Shown here: positions 1 to 8,715 of the stretch, piece by piece
How positions within the stretch are numbered: position 1 is the stretch's first letter
How the letters are laid out: each line of letters begins with the position of its first letter
Source of the DNA: Paraburkholderia hiiakae
GTDB taxonomy: Bacteria > Pseudomonadota > Gammaproteobacteria > Burkholderiales > Burkholderiaceae
Length of the DNA stretch: 64,000 bases
NCBI RefSeq assembly: GCF_904848665.1
Contig: NZ_CAJHCQ010000001.1
Coordinates: forward strand, 1-64,000
Direction: 5' to 3'
Notes under the pieces: generated by a model
Databases searched by the model: none
What the model saw: only the letters and a program-made list of their open reading frames with translations
Told to the model about the DNA's origin: nothing
Translations under genes and position numbers: made by a program

Positions 1-88
1 AGGTGCAAGCACCCGTGCTGCCGTTCGACTTGCATGTGTAAGGCATGCCGCCAGCGTTCAATCTGAGCCAGGATCAAACTCTTCAGTT
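1..88 (-). rRNA. 16S ribosomal RNA, 5' end (partial)
   Basis: Read on the minus strand, this is the conserved 5' end of bacterial 16S rRNA: it contains the universal 27F site (AGAGTTTGATCCTGGCTCAG) followed by the beta-proteobacterial ATTGAACGCTGGCGGCATGC stretch. The mature 5' end is placed at about base 88. The gene runs off the left edge of the window, so only about 88 bases are present. It marks the start of an rrn operon transcribed leftward out of the window. Confidence 0.97.
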
Positions 89-357
89 TAAACCTGTTAC
101 TGTTTTCGGTTCTCTCGAACCGGTCGCTCACTCAAAGCTGACAGGTCATTGAATAAATTCAAGAACCTGACTTACTTTAGTGTGAGACTCTTGATACTTT
201 TGCTGCTCCCGACCTCGCTCCGGAGAACAAGGTCAGGCCGCCACCGCATCAAGCGCCCACACTTATCGGCTGTAAATTTTTAAAGATCGATCGCGAAAAC
301 CACCGACAAACTGCGTTACTGCCCGGCGTTTTCTGCGTTGCTGCGTCAGCAGCAGAG
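89..357 (-). other. rrn leader transcript with boxA-like antitermination site
   Basis: This is the transcribed spacer between the rrn P1 start site (about 357) and the mature 16S end. At about 276-288 the minus strand reads GATCTTTAAAAAT, resembling the boxA element of rrn leaders, followed by a stretch ending GATAAGTGTGGGCG that is typical of beta-proteobacterial rrn leaders. The bases just upstream of 16S are expected to pair with sequence downstream of 16S (outside the window) to form the RNase III processing stem. The boxA assignment is by similarity only. Confidence 0.6.
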
Positions 358-364
358 AAACGAG

Positions 365-393
365 ATTCTGAAGACTGCCCGGCGATCTGTCAA
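365..393 (-). promoter_or_regulatory. rrn P1 promoter
   Basis: On the minus strand a perfect -35 box TTGACA (388-393) is separated by 17 bases from a -10 box CAGAAT (365-370). An A/T-rich tract (about 398-410) lies directly upstream of -35, in the position of an UP element. The promoter faces the 16S gene, with the start site near 357. Confidence 0.85.
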
Positions 394-410
394 CAGGTTT
401 TTTTACTTCC

Positions 411-763
411 TTCACCCTGCCGCTCAACTTCCAGTCACCCGCAGACCCAGTCGCCACAAGGCTTTCGCCCGGGCTTCCCGTCTCCCCGCGCCTTCATCGA
501 AAGCGCGAAAGACCGGAATTCTAGTCATGCAGGTGACATCTTGCAAGCGGTTTTTTGACGGGCTAGCAAAGCCGGACTGAACACGGCTTGCCTGCTCCAT
601 ATAGCAGTCGCCATAGTGCCTCCGGCCGGTACCTTCCGAGTCCGCGCCAACGACGATCACGCATCGCGCCCGCGCCCATCCGACGCGCCCCTGCTGTCCA
701 ATCCGATGGCGCGCACGGAACCGACTAGAATATAGGGTTCTCTGCACCCCAACTCACAGATTT
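411..763. other. Intergenic region upstream of rrn and DUF2863 gene
   Basis: About 350 bases between the rrn promoter and the next gene. An open frame of 107 codons on the minus strand looks like a chance high-GC frame with no recognisable protein. A possible -10 hexamer TAGAAT (726-731) for the downstream plus-strand gene is present without a convincing -35. I see nothing else. Confidence 0.4.
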
Positions 764-1978
764 ATGCGCTCGCGAATCGCCAAACGCCTTCCTCCTGACG
801 CCGACAAGCTCGTCGGCCTCTCGCTCGCCCTGTTCGCCTCGGGCAGCCGCACCGAAGACCGCTTCTGGGAGGCCAAGCTCGACACGCTGCTAGCGAAGGT
901 CGTGCGCAACGGCAATCAGACTACGCTCGACGCCGCGCTCGATCATCTGCAGCAGAATCACCCGGACGCCTACGGCGCGCTTGCCGATATGGCCGAGACG
1001 CACAGCGAATCGTTCATCGTCGAACACGACGGCGTGCAATACGAGGCGTTGCTCGTCGCCGCGCCGGTGCTGGCCTGGACGCGCTATGTCATCCCTTCGG
1101 GCCCGCTGAAGGCCGAGGGGGCAGACGCGCTGCGCACCCATCTGCAGGCCCACGTGCTCGCGAACGGCACGCGCGTCGCGATGGCCCCTTATCTCTATAG
1201 CATCGACCAGTTGCCGCGCCACCATGTCGAAACCTGGCGCCTCGCACAACAACTTACGCAGGCGGCGCTGAGCGGCGCACCGCCGAAAATCAGCTCGGGT
1301 GAATTGCCGGAAACGTCACCGATCCTCGCCGATCCGCGTTTCCTGCTCGCTGTCGTCGCAGCACCCGTCGGCGCCCCGCTCTTCCGCTGGCAGGAAGAGG
1401 AGCACGGCTCGCGCATTGAGCGCGGTCAATGCCTGGAGCAATGGGCCACTCAGGGCGGCGCCAACCTTGCCGTCGTCATGCCGGGCTGCGAATTCGAGTG
1501 CCTGCTGCCGGACGCCTACTACTCCGCCTGCCGCGACGCGGACGAGCGCGTGCGCCCGCACACGATTCGCACCGCGGTGCGCTATCTGCTCGACACGATC
1601 GGCGCGGGCGCGCAGGACTTGCGCGCCGTCGTCGCCGGCTTCGGCGAGCGCCGTATCGACGAATACCGCATCGGCTTCACGAAGCGCGGCAGCAATGATG
1701 TGCTGTATGGCGTGGTCTGGCCGCTCTATGGCCGCGAGAACGGCGACGCCGACATCGACGAAGAACCGACCGAGGAGAGTGTCAGCAGTGGTCCGCTCGA
1801 AGAGATCGTTGCGCTGTTGAAGGAATCGGGTATCACCGACATCCGTCGTCACGCCGGCCGTTTCGAGCCGGAATATTGCGATGACTGCGGCGTTCCGCTC
1901 TATGCGGATCCACTCGGCGAGATCGTCCACGCCGAGATGCCGGAAGATGCTGAGCCTGTACAGCCACACTTCCACTAA
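764..1978 (+). CDS. DUF2863 family protein
   Basis: A 404-residue protein that I recognise as the DUF2863 family, which is found mainly in beta-proteobacteria and has no established function. There is no signal peptide or membrane segment, so it is probably cytoplasmic. The C-terminus carries a CxxC pair (C372, C375) in a short Cys/His/Asp-rich tail that could bind a metal; this is inference. The start ATG lies about 33 bases after a possible TAGAAT -10 box, with no strong Shine-Dalgarno. The gene stands alone and is followed by a clear intrinsic terminator at 2002-2029. Confidence 0.8.
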   Translation: MRSRIAKRLPPDADKLVGLSLALFASGSRTEDRFWEAKLDTLLAKVVRNGNQTTLDAALDHLQQNHPDAYGALADMAETHSESFIVEHDGVQYEALLVAAPVLAWTRYVIPSGPLKAEGADALRTHLQAHVLANGTRVAMAPYLYSIDQLPRHHVETWRLAQQLTQAALSGAPPKISSGELPETSPILADPRFLLAVVAAPVGAPLFRWQEEEHGSRIERGQCLEQWATQGGANLAVVMPGCEFECLLPDAYYSACRDADERVRPHTIRTAVRYLLDTIGAGAQDLRAVVAGFGERRIDEYRIGFTKRGSNDVLYGVVWPLYGRENGDADIDEEPTEESVSSGPLEEIVALLKESGITDIRRHAGRFEPEYCDDCGVPLYADPLGEIVHAEMPEDAEPVQPHFH

Positions 1979-2001
1979 GACAACTCCAAAATTCCTACCC
2001 G

Positions 2002-2029
2002 GTCCCGCCTGTGTGCGGGACTTTTTTTT
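2002..2029 (+). terminator. Intrinsic terminator after DUF2863 gene
   Basis: A 7-bp perfect stem (GTCCCGC 2002-2008 with GCGGGAC 2015-2021) with a 6-base loop is followed by a run of eight T residues. Confidence 0.9.
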
Positions 2030-2174
2030 GCCCTATGTCTTATGCCTTTTGGACAGGCCGCCAGCGCTCGACCTTTTTGTCATCATGGTGGTGTTGGTCT
2101 AGTTCACCGCCACGTAGAAGCGGTGCGCGTTGCACAACATTTCGAGAGACCGTCAACGAGAGGAGGGCAAATCC

Positions 2175-3110
2175 ATGCGGTTCGTTGTACTCAATCCGGA
2201 CGCCGAAAGGCGTGAAGGGCTCAAGGCGCTGTTAAGACAAATCGACCGTCGCGCACGCTTCAATGACGCGCCGGACTGGCGCAGCGCTGAGCGCGCCATG
2301 CAACGCTTCACCCCAAACCTGATCGTGATCGACTGGCACGACGGCATTCGCGCCGGCGAGTTGCGTCACTTTGTCATGCGGCACCGCAGCCTGCCCGTGG
2401 CCATCCTGGTAGACAGCACCGAGACGCCCACGAGCGTGCGAGCGCTCATCGACGAAGGCGCCCGCGGCATCATCCGGCGCACAACGGACTCCATCCTGAT
2501 CGTGAAGTTTCTGGAACTGATCATGCTCGGCGGTGATCATCTGCCCGCCGACGTGCTCGGTCCGTGCACGCCTTGGCCCCTGCCGCCCCGGCGCAACGCC
2601 AAGGCCGCCGCACAGGCCCGCAGGGTGCGCCCAAAGGTCCACTTGTCGCCGCGACAGGAGCAGATCCTGCGCTGCGTCCATATGGGCAATACGAACAAGA
2701 TGATCGCGAGAGCGCTCGGCATCAGCGAGGGCACGGTGAAAGTCCATCTGACAAGCATCTTTCAGCAACTCGGCGCGCCCAATCGCGCGGCGGCCGTCGC
2801 GATCTACAACGGATTGCTCGCGAACCATCTGCAGGTGCTGCGCGCGCAGTGCGAGCGGCCGGCGAAGCCCAGGCACGGCGAGCACGGCCCGGTGCCGTTG
2901 CGCGCGCGCGAGGATCTGGCGTTTCGCTATCCGTTGCTGTCAGGCGACAGTGCGGAGCCGTTGCCCATCGCGGCGGAGCCGCAGGCGCCTTATGGCGACC
3001 CTGCCGCGGCGCAGCAGGTGCGTCCCGTCGAGGCCCAGGACGCCAGCGAGAGCGCGGACGAGGAAGCCCTGGTGCTCGCTCGCGCACACGTCTTGCCCTC
3101 CAACGAGTAA
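2175..3110 (+). CDS. LuxR-family response-regulator-like transcription factor with C-terminal tail
   Basis: A 311-residue protein. Residues 1-125 resemble a receiver domain with the conserved Asp at D53 (VID), but the usual switch Lys is replaced by Arg (R101-R102) and the N-terminal acidic pocket is reduced to one Asp (D9). Residues 156-216 form a GerE/LuxR helix-turn-helix (ISEGTVKVHLTSIFQQLG). A tail of about 95 residues rich in Ala, Pro and Glu follows, which is unusual for NarL-type regulators. The start was chosen at ATG 2175 because AGGAGG lies at 2161-2166; an upstream in-frame ATG at 2130 lacks such a site. The next gene starts two bases after the stop, suggesting co-transcription. 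Confidence 0.8.
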   Translation: MRFVVLNPDAERREGLKALLRQIDRRARFNDAPDWRSAERAMQRFTPNLIVIDWHDGIRAGELRHFVMRHRSLPVAILVDSTETPTSVRALIDEGARGIIRRTTDSILIVKFLELIMLGGDHLPADVLGPCTPWPLPPRRNAKAAAQARRVRPKVHLSPRQEQILRCVHMGNTNKMIARALGISEGTVKVHLTSIFQQLGAPNRAAAVAIYNGLLANHLQVLRAQCERPAKPRHGEHGPVPLRAREDLAFRYPLLSGDSAEPLPIAAEPQAPYGDPAAAQQVRPVEAQDASESADEEALVLARAHVLPSNE

Positions 3111-3111
3111 T

Positions 3112-3795
3112 ATGAAGCCCATGGGGTTCCTATTTACGCCGCTTCCGCTCTGGGTTGCTGTCGGTGCCTGCATTGTCACCGCGGTGTTGCTCGCGCTCGC
3201 GCTGTGGAAGAACCCCTTCAAGCGTCTTCAGGACGCGACGCTCCAGCACGTGTGGCTCGCGATCGTCGTCGCGATCTCGGTGCTGTGGGCGAGCAACGCG
3301 TGGCTTGAAGACGGCACCGTGCTGCACCTGCTCGGCGCCACGCTCGTGGTTACGCTATTCGACTGGGGGCTCGCGCTCGTCGCCATGGGCGTCGTCGTGG
3401 GGCTCGCCGCACTCGTCTTCGACGCCCCTTGGGAAGGCATCGCCCTCACCTTCCTGATATTCGGCGCGTTCCCTGTCGCGATTTCGGCGCTGCTGCAACG
3501 CGCCTGCACTGCGTGGCTGCCGCGCAACCTCTTCATGTTCATCGTCGGCCAGGGTTTCGTCTCGCCGGCCATCGCCGTTTCGGCGGCGGCTTATCTCGCG
3601 CTCGGCACCCATGTCGCACTCAACGGTGGATCAGCGATCACCGTGCCCGCGGGTTATGCATTTAGCGTGTTTCTGCTCGCTTCGGGTGAAGCCTGGTTCA
3701 CGGGCATGGCAACGGCGTTGATTGCCGTCTACCGGCCGACCTGGGTCACCACGTACGACGTGCGCCGCTATCGGTTGGGCGGGCCGCGGACCTGA
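3112..3795 (+). CDS. CbiM-like energy-coupling-factor permease / integral membrane protein
   Basis: A 227-residue, highly hydrophobic protein with about six predicted membrane helices (first near residues 10-30). It resembles the CbiM-type membrane component of cobalt/nickel ECF transporters. The Met-His N-terminus that binds Ni/Co in characterised CbiM proteins is absent (MKPMGFLF here), so metal transport is not assured, and no cbiN, cbiQ or cbiO gene is nearby. It starts two bases after the preceding regulator gene and is probably translated from the same message. The start ATG has only a weak ribosome-binding site. Confidence 0.65.
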   Translation: MKPMGFLFTPLPLWVAVGACIVTAVLLALALWKNPFKRLQDATLQHVWLAIVVAISVLWASNAWLEDGTVLHLLGATLVVTLFDWGLALVAMGVVVGLAALVFDAPWEGIALTFLIFGAFPVAISALLQRACTAWLPRNLFMFIVGQGFVSPAIAVSAAAYLALGTHVALNGGSAITVPAGYAFSVFLLASGEAWFTGMATALIAVYRPTWVTTYDVRRYRLGGPRT

Positions 3796-4002
3796 GCCGC
3801 TGCTTGCGCCGATAGCTCCGCCGCCAGCAAGGTGATGGCGGGCGCGACGACACGTCGCGATCGGCCGGCAGTGCATACGTAGCAGCGCTTGCGCCGATCC
3901 CTCCGCTCAGACAGAAGAAAATAATTGTTTCCGGATTGAACTCAACCCGGCTGTGCCGCATCTTACGGTGCCTGATGTCACACCCTCTTCCCTAGTAAGC
4001 AG

Positions 4003-4677
4003 ATGGACTGCAACCATGCATCCCGCCGGCTGTTGTTCGTAGCCGGTCAACTGGCGGCGTGCGCCGCGAGCCTCATGCTCATCGTCGCGCCAGCCGCGCG
4101 GGCCGATCAACTCGATCAACACAACAATCTCGTCAATCAGTTCGTCACCCAGCTGCACGCGGACCCGCTAGTCGCGGACTGCGCGGCGCACGGCGATTTC
4201 GTAGCAAGCACGTCGGCGGCGCTCGATCACGTCGAGTTTCCGCCGAGTTCGTTCGACAGTGCGCACTCGAGCATGACGCCGTGGAACGACTCATTCGACG
4301 AAGGCAAGCAGCGCGTGAAGGTCGACACGATCGTGACCGTCGACGGCATCGGCATTCCCAAAGATAGCGGCAATGCGCCCTACGATCTGAAGTTTCGCTG
4401 CGGCTACGTCGGGCAGCAGATGCTCGCGTTCAGCTGGAACGATCCCGTCCCGCCAGCGCACGCCCGCAGCGAGCGCGGCACGGCGTCGCAGGGCGGCGCA
4501 CACGCTAAGGGCAAGCATTCGACCAAGAAGGCCACCGGTTCGAAGAAGGGGACACCGGGCAAGTCGAGCCACAAGTCGTCGACGAGTGGCACGAAGTCGG
4601 CCAGCAAATCGACGAAATCGACAACGAAATCCACTGCAAAGAAAACGACTTCCAAGAAGAAGACGACGGCTCACTGA
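4003..4677 (+). CDS. Secreted protein of unknown function with Lys/Ser/Thr-rich tail
   Basis: A 224-residue protein. Residues 1-34 form a signal peptide (Arg pair, hydrophobic core, cleavage after ARA), so it is probably periplasmic or exported. The middle, about residues 35-148, is a compact domain ending with a YDLKFRCGYVGQQ segment and two Cys residues that could form a disulfide. The last 70 or so residues are almost entirely Lys, Ser, Thr and Gly, a low-complexity basic tail that could bind nucleic acid or anionic envelope polymers. I do not recognise the family securely. The gene stands alone and ends at a bidirectional terminator. Confidence 0.6.
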   Translation: MDCNHASRRLLFVAGQLAACAASLMLIVAPAARADQLDQHNNLVNQFVTQLHADPLVADCAAHGDFVASTSAALDHVEFPPSSFDSAHSSMTPWNDSFDEGKQRVKVDTIVTVDGIGIPKDSGNAPYDLKFRCGYVGQQMLAFSWNDPVPPAHARSERGTASQGGAHAKGKHSTKKATGSKKGTPGKSSHKSSTSGTKSASKSTKSTTKSTAKKTTSKKKTTAH

Positions 4678-4699
4678 AAGTCGTCGGTGCTCTCGATGC

Positions 4700-4736
4700 A
4701 AAAAGGGGGAAACGGCCTGGCCGCTTCCCCCTTTTT
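4700..4736. terminator. Bidirectional terminator between convergent genes
   Basis: A long stem flanked by A5 on the left and T5 on the right (AAAAAGGGGGAA at 4700, matching TTCCCCCTTTTT ending 4736) with an inner CGGCC/GGCCG pairing. It serves the plus-strand secreted protein gene and the minus-strand carboxypeptidase gene. Confidence 0.9.
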
Positions 4737-4760
4737 AATGCCTGCGTGGCCAAGACGCCG

Positions 4761-5924
4761 TTACGCAAACGTCTCCACGTGATGCAAAATGGCCTGCAAC
4801 ATCGCAGCGCCGAGCGCGGCGCTGCGCTCGCCATTCCAGCCTACGCGTTCGTCGGGCAGATTGGCGTTGTCCTTGAACGGCATCTCGAGCGTGAGGGACA
4901 GGCAGCCATGGCGATGACCAATAAACTTCGATGCGAGCTTGAGCGCGTCTTCGCGGTAGCGGCTCGCCTCGTAGCCGTGCTGATCCTGGAAGTCTGGGCT
5001 CGCCACCTTGAACGCCTCGATGAACGCCTTCTGCTCCGTGCGTTGCTGATCGGTAAAGCCTGGCAGCATTTCCGAACCCGCCACGAATACATACGGCAGC
5101 GTCTCGTCGCCGTGGATGTCGAAGAAAAGATCCACGCCCGTGGCTTCGATCGCATCGCGCACGACCTGCACCTCGGGGCTGCGCTGCGCGTCCGGCTCCA
5201 TCCACTCGCGGTTCAGGTTCGCGCCCACGGCGTTGGTGCGCAAATTACCGTGCACGCTGCCGTCCGGATTCATGTTCGGCACGATATGGAACACGGCCCG
5301 GTCGTACAGCTTGCGCGCGACCGGATCGCCCGCCCAGTCGCCCCAGCCGGCGAGCCGCTTGACCAGGCCTTCCACGAACCACTCGGCCATGCTCTCGCCC
5401 GGATGCTGGCGCGCGATGATCCAGACAGTCTTCTTGGGCTTGCCGTCAGGCGCGGTATCGCCCGGCATGCCGAGCGAGAGCAACGACATGGGACGGCCTT
5501 CCACGCTCTGACCGAGTTCCGTGAGCGCGGCGTGCGGCAGTTGCTGAAGCGAGCCGAGGAACTCCGCGTGTCGCTCTTCGCTATACGGCTCGAAGTACGC
5601 GTAGTAGATGCTGTCGAAGTCGGGCGTGTGGTCGATGACGAGCTGCTTGCCGTCATAGGTGGTCGGCACGCGGAACCAGTTCACGCGGTCGTAGCTCGCC
5701 GCGGCCTGGTAGTCGCGCCAGCCCTCGGGAAATGCACAGGCCGACGCATTTTCGAACGTCATCACGCAGCGTTCGCCGCGCACACCCGACACGCGGAAGT
5801 AGAACCATTGCGCGAAGTCGGACTGGTTGTCCGCCCGCACGCGCAGACGGATGTCGTCGGCGCGCTCGCTCGACAGAACTTCGATCGCGCCCGCATCGAA
5901 CTGGCTGGTGATGGCAATTGTCAT
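4761..5924 (-). CDS. M14-family metallocarboxypeptidase (cytosolic carboxypeptidase type)
   Basis: A 387-residue zinc carboxypeptidase of the M14 family, in the subgroup with an N-terminal beta-sandwich domain (about residues 1-125) before the catalytic domain. Zinc ligands are visible as H174/E177 (QHPGES) and H271 (FDIHGDE). Substrate-binding NLNRE is at 236-240 and the catalytic Glu is E347 (TLEMPF). There is no signal peptide, so it acts in the cytoplasm. Bacterial members are proposed to trim C-terminal residues from peptides; the substrate here is unknown. It lies 29 bases after yaaA and probably shares its transcript. Confidence 0.88.
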   Translation of the reverse strand: MTIAITSQFDAGAIEVLSSERADDIRLRVRADNQSDFAQWFYFRVSGVRGERCVMTFENASACAFPEGWRDYQAAASYDRVNWFRVPTTYDGKQLVIDHTPDFDSIYYAYFEPYSEERHAEFLGSLQQLPHAALTELGQSVEGRPMSLLSLGMPGDTAPDGKPKKTVWIIARQHPGESMAEWFVEGLVKRLAGWGDWAGDPVARKLYDRAVFHIVPNMNPDGSVHGNLRTNAVGANLNREWMEPDAQRSPEVQVVRDAIEATGVDLFFDIHGDETLPYVFVAGSEMLPGFTDQQRTEQKAFIEAFKVASPDFQDQHGYEASRYREDALKLASKFIGHRHGCLSLTLEMPFKDNANLPDERVGWNGERSAALGAAMLQAILHHVETFA

Positions 5925-5953
5925 AGTCTTTTCCTTCCGGCTTGCTTGTTCAC

Positions 5954-6748
5954 TTACTCGGCGATGCGCCGACGAAATACATAGGTCGAATCGTTCGATG
6001 CATCCGCATCGAATGCATAGCCTTCCACGTCGAACGCCTTGAGCGCTTCGGGTTCAACAACGCGGTTCTCGACGGCGTAACGCGCCATCAACCCGCGCGC
6101 CCGCTTCGCGTGGAAGCTGATGATCTTGTAGCGCCCGCCCTTCCAGTCTTCGAATACCGGCGTGATGACCGGCGCGGCGAGCTTCTTCGGCTTCACGGCC
6201 TTGAAATACTCGTTCGACGCGCAGTTCACCAGCACGTTGGCGCTCCTCGCCGCGACTTCCCGATTGCGCTCGATCTGCGCATTGATCGCGTGCGTGATGC
6301 GCTCGCCCCAGAATGCATAGAGATCCTTGCCGCGCGCGTTTTCGAAACGCGTGCCCATTTCGAGACGATAAGGCTGAAGCAGGTCGAGCGGACGCAGCAA
6401 GCCATAGAGCCCCGAGAGCACGCGCACGTGCTGTTGCGCATAGTCGAGATCCGCCGGCGAGAGCGACTTCGCGTCGAAGCCTTCATAGACGTCGCCGTTG
6501 AACGCGAGCACGGCTTGTTTCGCGTTGGTCTGGCTGAACTGCTTCGACCAGTCGGCATAGCGCTGGAAATTCAGGCGCGCGAGCGGGTCGGAAATGCTCA
6601 TGAGCGATCCGATCTGTTGCGGCGAGAGGCGACGCAGGCCCGCGATCAGCTCGGCTGCGTCGTCGACGAAATCGGGGATGGTGTGGGTTTCGATGTGCGC
6701 CGGCGTGTCATAGTCGAGCGATTTGGCCGGCGACAGAACGATTATCAT
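5954..6748 (-). CDS. yaaA: Peroxide stress protein YaaA (DUF328)
   Basis: A 264-residue protein matching the YaaA/DUF328/UPF0246 family, including the N-terminal [10 protein letters not shown] motif. In E. coli YaaA limits free iron and protects DNA and proteins during hydrogen peroxide stress. The frame is open further upstream, but ATG 6748 is chosen because family members begin at this motif and the upstream extension overlaps the divergent PIN gene. It is divergent from that gene with a 64-base gap that must hold both promoters. Confidence 0.9.
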   Translation of the reverse strand: MIIVLSPAKSLDYDTPAHIETHTIPDFVDDAAELIAGLRRLSPQQIGSLMSISDPLARLNFQRYADWSKQFSQTNAKQAVLAFNGDVYEGFDAKSLSPADLDYAQQHVRVLSGLYGLLRPLDLLQPYRLEMGTRFENARGKDLYAFWGERITHAINAQIERNREVAARSANVLVNCASNEYFKAVKPKKLAAPVITPVFEDWKGGRYKIISFHAKRARGLMARYAVENRVVEPEALKAFDVEGYAFDADASNDSTYVFRRRIAE

Positions 6749-6812
6749 AGAGGCTTGCAGGCACGACGTGCCGATGTTCAAAGGCGAAAGCCCGATTGTA
6801 GCGAATTCACGA

Positions 6813-7328
6813 ATGACCGGCCTCACGCCCCCGACAGCAGCATCCCTTTCGTCCGCCGCCGCACCGGCGCTTCCCGTGGTTCTCGACTCCAACGTCTGGC
6901 TCGATATTCTCGTGTTCGACGACCCGCACACGCGCCCGATTCGCGAGGCGCTCGAGCGCGGTGCCATCCGGGCGCTGATCGATGAACGCTGCCGGGCCGA
7001 GCTGGCCCACGTGCTCGACTATCCGCAGTTCGCCGGCCGCGGCGTCGCGAAAGCGGACGCACTCGCCGCGCTAGCCGGGCTCGTCGCGCTGATCGAATTG
7101 CCCGAGCTTCCCGCTGACGCGCGGCCCCTGCCCCAATGCCGCGACCGCGACGACCAGAAATTTCTGGAACTGGCGCGTGCGAGCGGCGCACAGTGGCTCG
7201 TCTCGAAGGACCGCGCGGTGCTCAAGCTCGCGAGGCGCGTGGCGCGCGACTTCGGCTTTCGCATCGCGACGCCCGACGCCTTCGTCGCCGAATGCGTGCA
7301 AAGCGCCGCTCAAGCGGCGCAGTCCTGA
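6813..7328 (+). CDS. PIN-domain protein, COG1569 type (orphan toxin-like)
   Basis: A 171-residue protein whose PIN domain starts near residue 22. Acidic residues expected for a PIN ribonuclease are visible at D25 (LDSNVWLD), D111/D113/D114 and D133 (SKDRA). COG1569 members are often annotated as the toxin of a toxin-antitoxin pair, but no small antitoxin gene lies on either side, so this is probably a housekeeping or solitary nuclease. ATG 6813 is used; the frame is open to 6723 but that start would overlap yaaA. Confidence 0.78.
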   Translation: MTGLTPPTAASLSSAAAPALPVVLDSNVWLDILVFDDPHTRPIREALERGAIRALIDERCRAELAHVLDYPQFAGRGVAKADALAALAGLVALIELPELPADARPLPQCRDRDDQKFLELARASGAQWLVSKDRAVLKLARRVARDFGFRIATPDAFVAECVQSAAQAAQS

Positions 7329-7431
7329 GGACAGCGCACCACGGCGCACGCGCCCGGCCGGATCACCGCAGCCACGCCGATTTGCCTACAATCAACCTTT
7401 CCCGTTCCAACGTCTGACTTCCGCACGCGAC

Positions 7432-8622
7432 ATGAACGCACCGCATCCCACGCAGAATTCGCAGGACACCCTGCTCACGCCCTCTTTTCCGTCGCGTCTG
7501 CCAAACGTCGGCACGACGATCTTCACCGTGATGAGCGCGCTCGCCGCCGAAAAGGGCGCGGTCAACCTGGGTCAGGGGTTTCCCGACTTCGATTGCGACG
7601 CACGGATCGTCGACGCCGTCGCGCAAGCCATGCGCGAGGGCCATAACCAGTACCCGCCGATGGCCGGCATCGCCGCGCTGCGCGAGGCGATCGCGGACAA
7701 GATCGAGCATGTGTACGGTCGTCGCTACGACGCCAACAGCGAGATCACGGTGACGGCGGGCGCCACGCAAGCGCTGCTCACGGCGATTCTCGCGACCGTG
7801 CACGCCGGCGACGAAGTCATCGTGGTCGAGCCGACCTACGACAGCTATCTGCCGTCGATCGAACTGGCGGGCGGCAAGCCCGTGTTCGTCACGCTCGAAG
7901 CGCCCGACTACGCGATTCCGTTCGACCGCCTCGCCGCGGCCATCACGCCGAGAACGCGCCTCATCCTCATCAACACGCCGCACAACCCCACGGGCACGGT
8001 GTGGCGCGCCGAGGATATGCAAAAGCTCGAGGAGATCGTGCGCGGCACCAACGTGCTGGTCCTCTCCGACGAGGTGTACGAGCACATGGTCTATGACGGT
8101 CAGCCGCACGAGAGCGTCGCGCGCTATCCGGAACTGGCCGCGCGCAGCTTGATCGTGTCGAGCTTCGGCAAGACCTATCACGTGACGGGCTGGAAGGTGG
8201 GCTATGTGGCCGCGCCCGCGCCGCTCACGGCCGAGTTCCGCAAGGTGCATCAGTTCAATGTGTTCACCGTGAACACGCCGATGCAATTCGGCCTCGCGCA
8301 ATATTTGCGCAATCCCAAACCGTATCTGGAACTGCCCGCGTTCTATCAGAAGAAGCGCGACTTCTTCCGCGCGGGCCTCGCCAACACACGCTTCAAGCTG
8401 CTGCCGTGTGAAGGCACCTACTTCCAGTGCGTGGATTATTCGGCGATCAGCGATCTGCCCGAAGCGGAATTCTCGAAGTGGCTCACCGCTGAAATCGGCG
8501 TGGCCGCGATTCCGGTTTCGGCGTTCTATCACGAGGCGCACGAATCGGGCGTGGTGCGCTTTTGCTTCGCCAAGCAGGAAAACACGCTCGCGACCGCGCT
8601 CGAGCGGCTCGCGCGACTCTGA
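7432..8622 (+). CDS. PLP-dependent aminotransferase, methionine/kynurenine (YbdL-like) class
   Basis: A 396-residue fold-type I aminotransferase. The HNPTG motif contains N185, the SDEVYE motif contains D213, and the PLP-binding Lys is K247 in SSFGKTYHVTGW. The sequence is closest to the group containing E. coli YbdL (methionine aminotransferase) and kynurenine aminotransferases, which transaminate methionine, aromatic residues or kynurenine with 2-oxo acids. ATG 7432 is preferred; the longer open frame overlaps the PIN gene. A TACAAT hexamer at 7387-7392 could be its -10 box, without a good -35. Confidence 0.87.
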   Translation: MNAPHPTQNSQDTLLTPSFPSRLPNVGTTIFTVMSALAAEKGAVNLGQGFPDFDCDARIVDAVAQAMREGHNQYPPMAGIAALREAIADKIEHVYGRRYDANSEITVTAGATQALLTAILATVHAGDEVIVVEPTYDSYLPSIELAGGKPVFVTLEAPDYAIPFDRLAAAITPRTRLILINTPHNPTGTVWRAEDMQKLEEIVRGTNVLVLSDEVYEHMVYDGQPHESVARYPELAARSLIVSSFGKTYHVTGWKVGYVAAPAPLTAEFRKVHQFNVFTVNTPMQFGLAQYLRNPKPYLELPAFYQKKRDFFRAGLANTRFKLLPCEGTYFQCVDYSAISDLPEAEFSKWLTAEIGVAAIPVSAFYHEAHESGVVRFCFAKQENTLATALERLARL

Positions 8623-8628
8623 CGTGCT

Positions 8629-8680
8629 TCGCGCGCGATGATTCCGCGAACGGCAGTGCGTTCCCGATCATCGCGCGCGA
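8629..8680. terminator. Perfect 14-bp inverted repeat between convergent genes
   Basis: TCGCGCGCGATGAT (8629-8642) pairs perfectly with ATCATCGCGCGCGA (8667-8680). Inside, GAACG and CGTTC add a second short stem around a GCAGTG loop. There is no T-run, so it is not a classical intrinsic terminator. It sits exactly where the aminotransferase and glutathione transferase transcripts converge and could stop or stabilise both. Confidence 0.5.
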
Positions 8681-8715
8681 GAGCATGCGCGGCGCATTGC
8701 AAGGCGCCGCATCAC

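Noticed and set aside
424-747. A 107-codon minus-strand frame upstream of the rrn promoter
   Set aside because: No ribosome-binding site, no recognisable domain and an Arg-rich composition typical of chance frames.
5942-6985. A 347-codon plus-strand frame opposite yaaA
   Set aside because: yaaA on the minus strand is a clear family member. The overlapping frame has no similarity I recognise.
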